A DNA stretch of 64,000 nucleotides from Epinephelus fuscoguttatus (GCF_011397635.1 NC_064760.1:31081856-31145855); one strand, 5' to 3'; positions 47,939 through 60,625 are shown, counted from the first letter of the stretch. The notes: generated from the letters alone by a model not told the origin. Translations and numbers: made by a program.

Positions 47939-49700
47939 TCACTTGGGTCCACGGTATTTCCGTCTAAAGCCGTGCCCATGAGCACCTTCCCTCCTGGCAC
48001 ACACGTGTTTGATCATAACCTGAGAGCAGTCCTCACAGTTCACCGTGCAGCACCAGTGGAATTTGCAGTTGCAGCTGCTCACTACCTCCGTGCGCCTCTC
48101 CTCCACCCTAAGGCCGCATTCATGACACAACCTGCGGCAGCTGCGCCTCTCCCACTGGGTTAAACCCTCTCCGTGCTGCACACACTCCCGGCCCTCGGTC
48201 CCGTACAGCCCCACGCTGGTGTTTCTCCTGCAGTAGTCCGGGGAGTCCTCCAGGTAGATGAGCTCTGTCGGGGCCACGCTGCCAAACGCGTCCACGATAG
48301 CACCAGGGTTGTCCGCGCTGTTGCCAGCCCGCACGCGCTTTTTGTCGATGTCCAGTTTTTGAGCTTGGCTGTGTTTGGTCTTCAAGTAGTTGCCGATTTC
48401 TCTGAAATCTGACAGCTGTGTCCAGCAGGTTTGGACAGTGCAGCTCTCAGACATGCCATGACATCTACAGATGCGCTTCATTGTTGCTCTCACAGCCTGT
48501 TGGAAAACAGGAAAAGTTAATCAGTGCCAAGCCAGCGACCTAAAACGGTGTCATGTAATAAATTCTCGTTGTGCAAACAGTTCTTACCAGCCGTCCAGCT
48601 GCGTTGTTGTGCAGGTTGACAGCAGCCCTGGAGTCTTGACCCGTCTCCTGCGCGTCAACGTACTGTTTGGAAATCCTCTCTCCGAAATCCACGTTATCAC
48701 TGCAGCCACCCCACAGCCAGCCACGACCACCTGCACACAAAATGTCACTTAAAATCAGCACCAACTTTAAATATCGAAAATTATAATTGATCCATAGGTC
48801 GGCCTAAGTTTTGTGCACAACACGTCACAAGCATGTTAAATATTTATGGAAACTTCACCTATTTTTCCATTGTTGGAGACGTCACAGCCGCAGTTATCGA
48901 GTTCCCCCAGACTACAGTTCCTGGTCAGAGTGTACATGACCCCCGCTGCACTGATGGCGTGGACGAAAGACGTCTCTCTGGTGGCTGGAAGAAGAAATAG
49001 GCAAAGAAATTAAAGTAATCAGTGAATATTTAGGAAATCCTCTAATGGTGATCTTTTAAAAATGACTTCGGTGACTTTTTTTTAATTACAAAAAATAAAT
49101 AGAAATGGGCCATTGTATAGGAATGACTACAACACATTATAATTATAATTATAATCCATTTCGGCACATTATGCCCTTTATTTTTGGATATATTCCACAC
49201 ACATTTTACGCATGACGCATCACGTAATTTTTCCTTCAGCATATATGGACTTGTTTTAGAACTTGTATTTACAATTCAAACCTACCGCGTTTTAGTCCTT
49301 TCAGCTGAGTCGCGCTGTCGGGACAGTTCCATCTGTCCCACGCAAACTGGTGTCTGCACTCCTCGATCCCACTCTGTGCACCCACCTGCACGCTTCTTGC
49401 GTAGGTGAGATAGGCCTGCAGGAGAGGCAATGTCATTTTGTGACCTGATTCACATTTGAAAGGTTATCCTAAACTTGTCAGGGTTATCCCAGTAATTAAG
49501 TAGTTTCTTATCTACCTTAGGTCCCGTCATAAGTACGTTACTTGCCACCCTGAGAAAAAAATAGAGGATAAAGAATGAGATTAGTTTTTCTTAAGTCTAC
49601 ACATATAGAAAAGATACAGGTAAACCATGTAGATCTCTTACCAAGCATGTCCTGGGCATATTTTGAACAAAAGGGGCAGGATCCAAAGTATTGAATGCAT
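47939..49700 (-). CDS. wnt8a: Wnt8a, downstream copy (ORF2)
   Basis: Secreted, lipid-modified Wnt ligand of the Wnt8 family; in fish it acts in ventrolateral mesoderm and posterior neural patterning through Frizzled/beta-catenin. Exons (minus): 49642-49700, 49516-49549, 49286-49415, 48859-48984, 48588-48730, 47939-48496. They are in phase and give 349 residues. The leader [17 protein letters not shown] looks like a signal peptide. Family marks: [62 protein letters not shown], and the final Cys-rich part [18 protein letters not shown]. The acylation site is CHGMSESC (Ser182), with Glu where Wnts normally have Gly. Exons of 34, 126 and 143 nt equal those of the upstream copy, so this is a tandem duplicate. 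Intact. Confidence 0.94.
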
Positions 49701-49825
49701 TTTCACATGCACCGTTATCCTTCAAAGTAGAGATGTTGCTATTTTGGCCCTGCGTACTGCAACTTTTGTTTGAATGGAGGACAAATGGAACTCTTGTTCT
49801 TTGTCCCCGAGGTCCGAGAAAGCCG

Positions 49826-49830
49826 ATTGG
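49826..49830 (-). promoter_or_regulatory. CCAAT box ahead of wnt8a ORF2
   Basis: CCAAT within CAACCAATCGG, about 125 bp upstream of the ORF2 ATG. A TTCAAAG match to the Tcf/Lef core (WWCAAAG) lies at 49721-49727. Both are short motifs and only suggest a separate ORF2 promoter. Confidence 0.35.
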
Positions 49831-49986
49831 TTGACGGGTTCAGGAAACGCCTATTGCGCACTTCAAAAGGATGGCATTAGGCTCCACTTTATTTTCTTCC
49901 CATAGGCTGTATGACACCAGGGCACCAATATACAAAATCTTGCCAGTGACAAATCAGTCTGAGTCATGCATATTATAGAAAAAATA

Positions 49987-49992
49987 TTTATT
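49987..49992 (-). terminator. Possible poly(A) signal between the two wnt8a ORFs
   Basis: AATAAA 295 bp below the ORF1 stop and about 290 bp above the ORF2 ATG. It would allow a monocistronic ORF1 message; skipping it would give a bicistronic one. Confidence 0.5.
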
Positions 49993-50286
49993 AGATAGCA
50001 TTTTCAATTAAAAATATACATTTAAAATATTAGACACCTTTCAGACTTCACAGAAGACAGATCCAACAAATTTGATCCATTATCCCTTAAACGCCACCAT
50101 GAACGAGTGAGCATTCGTGGATAGTTTGATTTCTGTACAGAATCAAATCAATAAGATCAAGTGCATTAAATAGCATCAGATGATATAACAGTTGAAATTG
50201 AAATGAACATTTCTGTAATACAGAATAATGCCTATTGATGTCCATATATGAAAAGTGATGAGCATAGTCTTTGCAACCAGTGGCAA

Positions 50287-52288
50287 TCATTGCTGGCGCT
50301 CACGGTGCCTGCGCCTCGTTTTATTGTGTGGTTTTCTTCCACCGTCTTTACGTGTACAGTAATATTTTGTCACAACTTGAGTGCATTTGTCGCACTTCAC
50401 CGTGCAGCACCAGTGAAACTTGCAGTTGCAGCTGCTCACAACATTGATGCGCTTCTCCACCACTCTGAGGCCGCATTCATAGCACAGCCTGCGGCAGCTC
50501 TTTCTCTCCCGCTGGGACATGTTCTTGTTACCCTTCAGACACTCCCGGCCCTCGGTGCCCTGATATCCCAGGCTGTGGTTCTTGACGCAGTAATCCGGGG
50601 AATCCTCCAGGTAAATGAGCTCTGTGCGGGCGATGCTCCGGAGAGCGTGCGCAATGGCTCCTCGGTTGTCCGCGCTGTTTCCAGCCCTCGCCGGCTTCTT
50701 GTCCATCTCCAGTTTCTTTGCATGCTCGTGCTTCAGCTTGAGGTAGTTGCCCACCTCTCTGAAGTCGGCCAGCTGCATCCAGCAGGTTTGGATGCTGCAG
50801 CTCCCAGACACTCCGTGACACTTACAGGCTCTCCTCATGGTAGCTTTGATTGCCTGCCAAGATAGCGAAACAGTTAGTTGGAAATGTAATTAATTGCACT
50901 ACTTCTTCCTTCCAAGATCAGAATCAATGCGTAAATGCCACCAACAAAAGACATTTTTCCCTCCCCGGACCAAGGTTATTAATAAATGTTTCATTCTGAC
51001 AAACTTAAGTGAGTAATAAAAGTAAAATCTTACCAGTCTGCCTGCCTCATTGTTATGCAGGTTGACGGCTGCGCGTGAGTCATGCCCACCTTCCAGCGCG
51101 TCCACAAACTGTTTGGAGATCTTCTCTCCAAACGCCACATTATCACTGCAGCCTCCCCAAATCCATCCTCTACCACCTGGGGATTAAAAATGCACATTTT
51201 TATTCAGTACTAAGAATAAAATGTTCATCTCACATAATCAAATCTAATTGTAAATAGACCACACATGGTGTAGAAATGTACCTGTCTGTCCAATTCTGGA
51301 GTCATCACAGCCGCAGTTGTCAAAGTCTCCCATACTACAGTTCTTGGTGAGCGTGTACATCACTCCAGCCGAGCTGATGGCATGGACAAAAGACGTCTCC
51401 CTCGTGGCTACAATGCAAAGTAAGCAAAATACAATGTTAGGCTTTGCAGCCCAAGTTGGCAACGCAGATGCGCAGTGGTTACGCTCAAATACTGTGCGTA
51501 AAAGGTGCGTAAGCTGTGCGTAAAGGCACGGTTGGAGATTAACAGGGTAACAATGTTGGGCATGTTGGGTGTTTTATTAATGAGGGTCTAGCAAGGAATT
51601 TTATCTTATGATTGTGTCCCCTCTCCATGGAGATCAGAGCGCACAATCCGCCACATCATCCTTTCTGCGTTGGAGGAATAACTTTGTGCAAAAGTGCCTG
51701 TGCAAAGTTGCGTTACTGGAATTGAACTCATCACCACTCCACCCCGATACATGTCCTTCATATGATGCAAATATATGGATACACGTCTCTTACCACTTCG
51801 AAGGCCGTTGTGTGTGGATAATTGGAGCCTGTTTTCTGGGCAGTTCCACCTCTCCCACGCGAACTGGTGTTTACACTCATGTATTCCACTTTGTGCGCCA
51901 ACTTGCACACTGCCGGCATAAGTCAGGAAAGCCTTGGGAGAGGAAAAACGGGAAATGTTAGTCATCGTTGCATTTAATAAATAAGAAAATACATTAATTT
52001 ATTGTAGATTCAGCTAAAACATTTGAATATACAGAGAGGATTTTACGCACAATAAGACAGATAAAAAATGTGTTTACCTTAGGTCCAGTCATGAGGAAGT
52101 TATTCACCGTCCTACAGAAAGGAAACAGAAAAGCCACGTTAATCCCAAGTCATTATACCACCAGCAAACACACATTTCAATGTAGTATTTTTAAATTGAT
52201 TCCACCAAAAGGAAGAAACATACCAAGCAAATGTAAACTGACAGCACATGGACAGAACCATGGCTGGAAGGAGATTCAAAGGTCCCAT
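50287..52288 (-). CDS. wnt8a: Wnt8a, upstream copy (ORF1)
   Basis: Same family and role as the downstream copy. Exons (minus): 52224-52288, 52078-52111, 51794-51932, 51282-51407, 51034-51176, 50287-50853. They are in phase and give 357 residues. The leader [20 protein letters not shown] serves as a signal peptide; a second ATG nine codons on is possible. Motifs: [61 protein letters not shown], and the standard acylation site CHGVSGSC with Ser187. The end is [18 protein letters not shown] then a basic tail rich in Arg. A TATA box sits about 105 bp above the ATG. The gap from this stop to the ORF2 start is 586 bp, same strand. This closely fits the two-ORF wnt8a locus described in zebrafish. 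Confidence 0.95.
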
Positions 52289-52389
52289 CACAGCTGTATT
52301 CCAAACGGAGGCCTGTCTGTTTGTATCCCAGATGTGAGTGCCCAAAGAGAGAGGAGGGCAACTGAAGCTGTAGCCAGACTCCACGCCAA

Positions 52390-52402
52390 TGATATTTATA
52401 TG
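52390..52402 (-). promoter_or_regulatory. TATA box of wnt8a ORF1
   Basis: GCATATAAATATC on the minus strand. Transcription would start near 52360-52370, leaving a 5' UTR of about 75 nt before the ATG at 52288. Confidence 0.6.
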
Positions 52403-52419
52403 CTCTTGCCCGTTTGATT

Positions 52420-54540
52420 GACAGATTTGTCCCGCAGGTAACGCTCCACTGTGAAAATGCGACGACATTGATGCCGCGTCCTATAGACAAAAAGGAGCCG
52501 TCGGTGCATAAGTGCACTTCAAAGGAGTGACGCAGACAGTTAAACAGCCCCTCAGTCATTCATTCACCTGTCATTCCCAGGCTCTAATCCTTATGGACTT
52601 TTCCCACGAATGGAAGCATATTGAGTACATATATGAGCACTGATTTAAAACTTATTAAAAATGCATCAAGCTGAGGGTATTTAAATGATGCATATTGGAA
52701 TAATATCTTGGTTTACTGTTTAGGGATTTGAGGAGGGCTGGGTTTCTGCACTGAGACCACACATTATAGACATAGCATTATCATCAGAAAACAACTTGGT
52801 TTCACTGAATGGCATTAAAGATGGCTCCTAATTATTAAATTACAGTCATACGTTAGGGAAATATACAATTTAATGCCTTCATATGTAGCTGGAAACGTTT
52901 GGGAAATGGCACCAGTGTCCCAGGGGGAAAAGACAGTGACTACAAAGCCATAAAGTCTTTCAAGAGCTGATGGTAGCCTATATAGTCATGTAAATACTGC
53001 CTCACACATCGGCGACATTGGCAGCGTTGTGATAATAGGATAATAGATGTTTCCCTGGGAAACAACTCGGTGTGAAAACAGTCTGGAATTTACAAGTCTG
53101 TAAACACATAAGATCTTTAATGCTTTAACCATTACATTGGGAGTTATTGTTGGTCATTTTGTTCTATAGATGGTTTTGATTTGTAGAGTTATACCCAAAA
53201 AACATATTGATAATTCATTCTAGAAGCGTGGGATTATCCAGCACTTAGTCCCATCTGATTCTGCTGATCATCCTCCTTGATTTAACTTCCATAATTACTG
53301 ATCATTAACAGTCACCCTGCCAGTTTCTGTCATTCCATACTCAAACTGTGATTTGATGCGAGAGAAGTTACCAAGTTAGTGATTAACATTACAGCTTTTA
53401 AAACCACACTTGTCAAATCCCCTTTAAACCACTCAAAATCCCTTAAAACAACAATCCACTCATCGCGGTGAACAATGGACGGACGGCCGGGCGAGGTCCC
53501 CCGCACAATGGTGGAGAGGTGTAGGTGAGGATAATCTCTATTAATTAAATATCGCTCACATTCACTCTGCAATATGACTGAAACCTAGAGCCCCTCAACA
53601 CCTGGCTGGGGAAATAATACAGAGCGATTATAATCGAGCTGCATGATTTGTAATTAACCCAAGGCGCATTAAACGATTTTAATGGGTTAATAACCTGCAA
53701 ACAATAGTCCATCCAGCAGGGCGTGTTGCGGCATGGGTGCTAGATGGCTCCTAAACACCGAAACTCTTAAAGACAAGTCACGTGGGTTGTTAAGTGAATT
53801 AAAGAAATGGATTTTATTTATTAATTATTAGGCGATTAATGGTCAAATCAGAAATATTGTCACCTGTCAAATGTTTGGTTGGATACATATGTATTGCCAT
53901 ACCTTATAATTATTACCTTACGGATTTTTATTTTTCATGCAAGTTTGTGTATTCTATCTCCACCAGGAAACGGCAGGGTGAGGACATTTGACCACTTTGC
54001 TTAAAATAACATCAAGTAAAAATGCGCGCTAATTAAATTGTTCCAACAGACATTTCAGACACATTAGGCCGTCCGGTGAGCGCTGACGGGTGATTTATGG
54101 CACTGCAAGGTGAGAGAAATGGAGCAATAAAGGCTTAGGAGGTGACAGGCTTTACAGGCCGAGGGAAGGGTGGCAGGATTGGTGACGCCAACCAGAGACA
54201 TCAGTCAGGTTATAAATGACCACTGTAGACTGGAATTAAAAATGACCTGTAATAAATAAATAATAGGCTATAAATATGTTATCTATCCTTAATGCAGAAA
54301 AGTTCCACAATATTAAACAAATTGTTAAACTCAAATCATTGCCTTAAAATGTTTTTTTTCAGCATTCTTTTCTATTATTTTGTTCTTTATTGTATTTTAT
54401 ATCAATTATTTTAGACAGGCACCTTTTTCAAATTCTACTTTTATTTCATAGTGCTATTTTTAGTGTTGCTCTTGCTTAATATTTTCTCATTTACATGACA
54501 GTATTGTGGTCACCAATCCCCGCCCCTCCTCGCCTTTCAG
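52420..54540. other. wnt8a upstream region, no gene seen
   Basis: No exon recognised. It lies directly upstream of the wnt8a pair, so enhancers are possible, but none can be named from sequence. Confidence 0.4.
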
Positions 54541-54589
54541 CCAACCACATTCCTCCAGCCTCTGGCAGGCTCAGATACTACCAACTAGC

Positions 54590-55260
54590 AAGGTAGCTCT
54601 TCTTAGCTACCCACAGCACTTGTTTTTTCGCAAAGTCAAGGATCCTTCCTTGGTAGGATGAGTCCTTCCAAGGAAGAATCAATTTTAACAAATGTAAGCA
54701 GTATTTTCAAAGTCACATGACTTTTATGGAGAATATATTTCTGGATTATATTAAAAAAACAAACACGCTAAATGATATGGGTAATTTGTGGCACTTGGCG
54801 CTCTATCACTGCTGCAAATGATTGATTTAAAAACTTTAATGTTTTATCTAAATCATATTATCTTAAAATGCTCATTATTTGGCAGTGGACACATTGGAAA
54901 GCGTAAATAATGAGGTTTCTGTCAGTATTTTTTTTTCATGCTCATATGATAAAAACTCCTGGAGATATTAATACAAATAAATTACATATTTATCTAAATC
55001 CTGCTGAGCTCCACTGGCGCATTTTTCGTTAAAGAGGTCTCACTTTCACTTCCAGCAAATCATGCGCAAAGAATTGTGGGTACTTTCTACCTGCTGAGCA
55101 TACACACATGTATACTTGAAAATTCTCTGAATAAAGAACTCTGTCCTTGGTAGAATTTAAAGGATCCTTGATATTGGAACAGTCCTTAGGCAGGATTTGA
55201 TGATGTAGCATCCTTGGAATTCAGCAGTGTAAGGATTCCTTCCTTGAGTTTGAGAAACAC
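54590..55260. repeat. Possible MITE with GGATCCTT-type inverted ends
   Basis: AAGGATCCTTCCTTGGTAGG at 54640-54659 and GTCCTTCCAAGGAAG nearby have counterparts at 55141-55240 (CCTTGGTAGAATTTAAAGGATCC... and AAGGATTCCTTCCTTGAG). The symmetry is imperfect and the limits are uncertain. Confidence 0.35.
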
Positions 55261-55355
55261 CCACTGTCTTAGGCTGCACTGGTGTGTCTTTGACCTGGGG
55301 AGCCTTGAAATCACTAGAGTGATGCTGACGTTAGCATTTACTGAACGACGACAAG

Positions 55356-55690
55356 TAGGGCTGCAGTTAATGGTCATTTTCACCATCAATTCATCTGCCC
55401 ATTAATTTATTCATTTTTTGTCGGTTATTCGTTTTGTCCGTAAAATGTCAGAAAATATTGAAAAATGCCTATCATAATCTCCCAGAGCCCAGGGTGATGT
55501 TTTTAAATAGCTTGTTTTGTCCACCCAAAAGCCTAAAACCTGATGTTTTTTTTTAAAAAAAATAACTATCATAGAATATTAAGAAAAGTAGCAGATACTC
55601 ACATTTGAGAACTGAGATTTTTTTACTTTAAAATGACAACAAATATCCAATTTTTCTGTCCATTAATCAAGTAATCGTCTAAGCTCTCAT
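55356..55690 (+). repeat. MITE of the AGGGCTGCA family
   Basis: Begins TAGGGCTGCAGTTAATGGTC, continues with AAATGTCAGAAAATATTGAA, CCCAGAGCCCAGGGTGATG and TTGTTTTGTCCACC, and ends CCATTAATCAAGTAATCGTC then AAGCTCT. This is a very common fish element containing ATTAATCGATTA-like strings. Related ends occur at 60703-60785 and 61160-61205. Confidence 0.75.
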
Positions 55691-56230
55691 GCCAAGTAAG
55701 AGCTCACATGCCAAGCTAGCCTGAAACGTTAGCAGGCTAGCTTGAGCCAGCTAACAAGAGGATGTAACAAATTCTCATAACAATGTGTTGAGTTTTGACG
55801 TTAATTTATTTAGTGCTCTGTATACACACCAATGATTACGTGTTTAATATGAGCCACTTGGGCTACATTATTATTGTTATTATTAAGGTTTGAAAATGTG
55901 TGTTTCCAACCCTTATTCTTAACTGTTTCTGTCAGTAAACTATACCAGAATATGGCCCCTGTATATCTGGTGAAATCTTAAAGTAATGCAAGTTTAACAC
56001 CAAGACTAAGGCTCTGAATATGCACTCATATGTGAGGTGTGAATTGCATAACTGTGCAGTGCAGTACTTTACATACTGAACAGGCCAGTCGCAAGCAGTC
56101 GAGATGAATCATTTGTGTATTTATTCCATGGTCGTGCATGATCAGTCCATGCCTCATGAGTATGTATGTGAGTCTGACGTTTGCACATAGACATAAAGGA
56201 GACAGCAATATGCACAGGACTGACTGGTTC
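55691..56230. other. Intergenic, nothing recognised
   Basis: No motif-bearing frames. Confidence 0.4.
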
Positions 56231-56242
56231 CACGTCTTCATA

Positions 56243-56248
56243 TTTATT
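56243..56248 (-). terminator. Poly(A) signal of the thymosin gene
   Basis: AATAAA on the minus strand 400 bp below the stop codon, which suits the long 3' UTRs of beta-thymosins. Confidence 0.5.
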
Positions 56249-56647
56249 TCATAAAGAAAAGTAAAAAGTTTCTTAAGAAAACATCCCACATGATTAGACT
56301 CCGATTGCTCCCATGTCTGTAAACACCCCCCATACCTCCCCCACTAGCCTGGATGCCTGCCTTTCTCTCTGTGCTACATCACTTCACCACTCCCCAGTTT
56401 GGCAATATTGGAGACATGTTAGCTATTATAGGCTAACAGTGCAAGACAGGCACCCAGGCTAAAGTTTTTTCCACCGGAGTGGTAAGAGAGCCCCCATGTG
56501 AGGATGCCATATACCCTTACGGCACCCCAGGGAGCTCAAGAGCACCCTTTTCTGAAGACAAAGCAAGAGATTGAAATACTGTGATAATCAAAGGAAAGTG
56601 CTTTTTTGCTGTGGCATCTCAGCGTCTTTTCTTCATGTGCTCAGAAG

Positions 56648-57093
<446 letters not shown>

Positions 57094-57429
57094 TTACTGT
57101 CAGTCATCATACTGGTAATTCAGAATAACATAATAGACATCCATCTTTTCTATCAGATACACTCTGTGGTATTAGAGTGATGTTCTTCCGAGTCATCACA
57201 AGAGCTGTCAAAAACCTCGATGGCTTTGTCTGATATTGAAGATAATCTTTTTCTACTGACTGCACAGAAAGGGAGTGGCAACGACATGTGCAGCTCAGAC
57301 ACAGCCACATGGATGCCTGTGAGTGGTCGCTGCACCCCACACATGGTCTGTCTTGATATTCTCCTCTCTCCTAAATGCCTATGTAGCTAACATGTGCCTA
57401 TTTTTACCTAGCTGTCTGTTCTTTGTCTT

Positions 57430-57530
57430 TGCTTTTCCCTCTCCGAGGCTGAGGTCTTTGTTCTCTTCCTCCGCATCCTCTCCCTCTCTCTCCTCTCTCT
57501 CTTCTCTCTCTGCCTCTGCATCCACCCCTG
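57430..57530 (+). repeat. (CT)n-rich low-complexity tract in thymosin intron
   Basis: Long runs of TCTC/CTCT on the plus strand inside the 5' UTR intron. Confidence 0.8.
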
Positions 57531-58160
57531 CAGCCTCGTGGATCCAGGCAATGCTCCACTGCAGTCATATTCCTGACCTAGCCGCAGGTCTGACTAATCT
57601 GTCTTGCTCAGTGCGGCCCAGTCACGCCTGCTTCAGCCACTGCTCTGTGAAGAGACTGCTGTTGAAATGAGACAAGCCCACCACCCTGCAGCCAGTCATT
57701 TGCAAACCAAGCTACTGTACAATCATCCTCGCTAGTCTGAATTTGAATGGGGCCTAATAGAATTGGTTTGACATAGAAATAGACATGCTGGGCACGTGGC
57801 CAAAATTTGAAAAAAATCTTGAAACGAGGCACAGTGAATCATTTCTCGATTACCCTTCAGCTACAAATTCTGTCTATTTCCAGCCCTGCCACATCTTGAT
57901 ATTAACATCTATTTATTTTAGTTAATCGATAAACCTAATCTTTCAGACATTTGCTCTATTGTTCCCTTATCACCATCACCATCGTCATCCTCAACATCCC
58001 TCTTTCACATCATTTCACAGCTGCCATCAGCCATCAGCCTGTGCTGATCCAGCCACACCCAAATCCTTTGTTTGACTCTAGTAAAACAGAAGCAGAAAGA
58101 GACACACGGACACAGAGACACTGAGAGACACACACCGAAGGACAGATGATTGGTTCTTAC

Positions 58161-58380
58161 CGGTGTTCCACACAGCAGTGGGCTAAAATCCACCAGCGGA
58201 GAGAGTAGGGAGGGATAGAGACACAAGAGATGGAGAAGGGAGAGCGATGCGGAAGCGGAGTGAGTCTGCCGGTGTGTGCACGCCTGCCTGCATCCAGGGT
58301 GTGGGTTTAAGAGGGAGGGAGGGGGAGAGAGAGAGGGAGAGAGAGAGTGACTAGGAGCTTGGTCAGCCTTCCTCCTCCTC
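58161..58380 (-). other. Probable 5' untranslated exon of the thymosin gene
   Basis: On the minus strand GGAACACCG is followed by GTAAGAACC at 58160-58152, a strong donor that pairs with the acceptor at 57050. The exon is Cys/Thr-free of any ATG-led frame related to thymosin; its 5' limit near a GA-rich tract (58310-58350) is a guess. Confidence 0.5.
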
Positions 58381-58754
58381 ATCAGTATTCATGTTCTCCA
58401 GGGAAAAGACAAGAGGAAACCAACCACTGATAGGAAACAGCTGAGCTGTTGATGTTCATCTGAGATTGATTATGATAAATAATTTAGGCATTACATTGTG
58501 TGTATTATAGATTGTATTGTACAGTGTGTTTGCTGAGCAGGTCGGGACACTGCATGAAATGGTGGAAAGAGGATTTTGTCTTCCTTTATAGCTGATCATT
58601 ATGGTCTGTATGAGAATTTACATGTACTGTGACTATAGACTGATATAATATTCATTACATGCTGAGAATGTGTCACAGTTATGAGTATTTATAAGACTGC
58701 AAGTCATGTAATGACTTGTGTATTTTTAAATGGAGATATTTTCATGTTACATAT

Positions 58755-58930
58755 TTGTAATGTAGAGTTTATTTTTATAGGGACAAATTTATGACATGGA
58801 CCAGCCCCACATACCACAGCATTTATAGCCTAAGCTTTTGCCCATCCCTAGATGGACCTTCATACAAATTCAATACAAACAGAAAACTCAGCAATAAAAT
58901 ACACAGAAAAAAAAGCAAAACGCACAAACT
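58755..58930 (+). repeat. Interspersed repeat D, copy 1
   Basis: GTTTATTTTTATAGGGACAA, CCACAGCATTTATAGCC-AAGC and CTTCATACAAAT recur in order at 60430-60620. Confidence 0.8.
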
Positions 58931-59099
58931 GGCTAATCATAATGGTTAATGGGAAGTGATAGGTACTGTGACAGTTATCTGTACCTCTACACTAGTCATA
59001 ACATGTTGAAATTGGGTCAAAGTTATGAGTATTTATAGAAATGAAGTGAGTATGACAGTTCATACCCATCCTCATTTTGAATCAAAGTCTGAATCAATG

Positions 59100-59480
59100 T
59101 TTAAAGGGGAACCACACTTATTTTAAAAATTCATACATGCTATTCCTTTGGGCTTAGACAGTCCAAAAATATTTGTAAACATGAACAACTCTCTCCCAAA
59201 TCCAAAAACTTGGGTGCTAAAAGTCAAATTTGTGATGTAATCAAGGTTAAAGTCTGGAGCTGCTCCACAGACAAAGGGTCATTTGGGTATAAAAAGACAA
59301 GCGCTGTGTCCAAAATAGCATCCTAATCACTACATGCCTATTAAGGGTGTGCCATATCATCTCGGTCATGATAATACCGGTGTTTATTTTAATATGACAT
59401 GAAAAATTCCTAGCCTGATACGTGAGATATTTTGACTTCTTGACGTATTGACGTCATACTGTTACCCACAGCAACAGCAT
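59100..59480 (+). repeat. Probable fish repeat fragments
   Basis: AAAGGGGAACCACACTTATT and GTGTGCCATATCATCTCGG with GATAATACCGGTGTTTATTT resemble common fish elements. From memory; no partner copy in the window. Confidence 0.4.
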
Positions 59481-60229
59481 GCATGGCTGAAAGTGAAAAT
59501 TACCAACTCCGCAGCTTCAGTAGTGTGGAATAAATTGTGGCGTCGTTAGGCCTAAGCGTCCTGAATGTTTTATGAACAGCCCCAGACTTCTCAGACTCTT
59601 TTAGTGAGTTACCACTCAGAAGGAACTCATTCAGCGGCTCCTCCGGTAGCAGCACAGTGTCTCTCGCTCTCCTCTCTTGCCGTGCACACACAGGAGTGTC
59701 GTCGAGTGAATATGTCATAAACCTTTGTTAATGTAAACCTACGTGATGCTCGCAGCTCGACAAAAAATGTGCGATAGTTATGGTAGCATTAACTGCCTGT
59801 CACAGGTTACAGCGTGATGATTAGAAGAGAAATGGCAGAGCATAAAGGTCCAGGTGGGCAAAAAAAACCAACTCACTCATTTATGATTAGGGTCATATCG
59901 CCAATTCCTAATACCCAATATGTGTACTATCATTCAACACACTTTTGTGTAAATGAATAGTAGTAGGCCCCATGTACGTTTGCAGAAGCACTGAGCTGTA
60001 ATTACAGCGTCACATCCTGAAAGCCTCCTTGCTGGTTGGAGAAGCGTAACCATGGTAACCTGAACCAACCTCAGCTCTAGTGGTAATTTAAAAACAGTTT
60101 TAAAACTATTACGCATAGCAAAATTAAATCTTGCACTTCTTACATACCTCCACTTGAAATGAAATGTTATTGATGTCACAGAGCTTTTTAGGTCTCTTTA
60201 CATTATTAGCGCTGTCGTAGGCAGCACTG

Positions 60230-60428
60230 CATTGTCTGATATTCATGAGGGCATAGTGTTAAGTGTTTGCATACAGCAATATTTCATTAGAAATAGTATG
60301 CGATTCACATACTAAGATTTCATACATACTAAAAAATCTCACATACTGTTTTAGTGTACTAGTGACTGGACTTTCCTAGGCCATGGAAAACCATATTGGA
60401 ATTCTTAATTTAGGCGGTGTTCCCCTCT
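60230..60428 (+). repeat. Probable fish repeat fragment (CATACTA-rich)
   Basis: The ATTTCATACATACTAAAA, TCACATACTGTTTTAGTGTA and GGACTTTCCTAGGCCATGG blocks are typical of a dispersed fish repeat. From memory. Confidence 0.4.
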
Positions 60429-60429
60429 A

Positions 60430-60625
60430 AGGTTTATTTTTAAAGGGGAAGTATTGAGTGTGGACTGGTGCCACATGCCACAGCATTTATAGCCCAAGCT
60501 AATTTGCAGTGGCCATCCTTAAAAGGGCCTTTATACAAATATACAAAACTCAACACAGAAATACATTGAAAACAATACAAAACTTAAAATGAAAACACAC
60601 ACAACACATCACAGAACACAAACAA
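60430..60625 (+). repeat. Interspersed repeat D, copy 2
   Basis: Same ordered blocks as 58755-58930: GTTTATTTTTAAAGGGGAAG, CCACAGCATTTATAGCCCAAGC, then CTTTATACAAAT and an A/C-rich AAAACACACACAACACA end. Confidence 0.8.

Noticed and set aside
50248-50865. 205-codon plus-strand open frame
   Set aside because: Antisense to the last exon of wnt8a ORF1; the same kind of antisense frame appears opposite ORF2 at 47972-48412.
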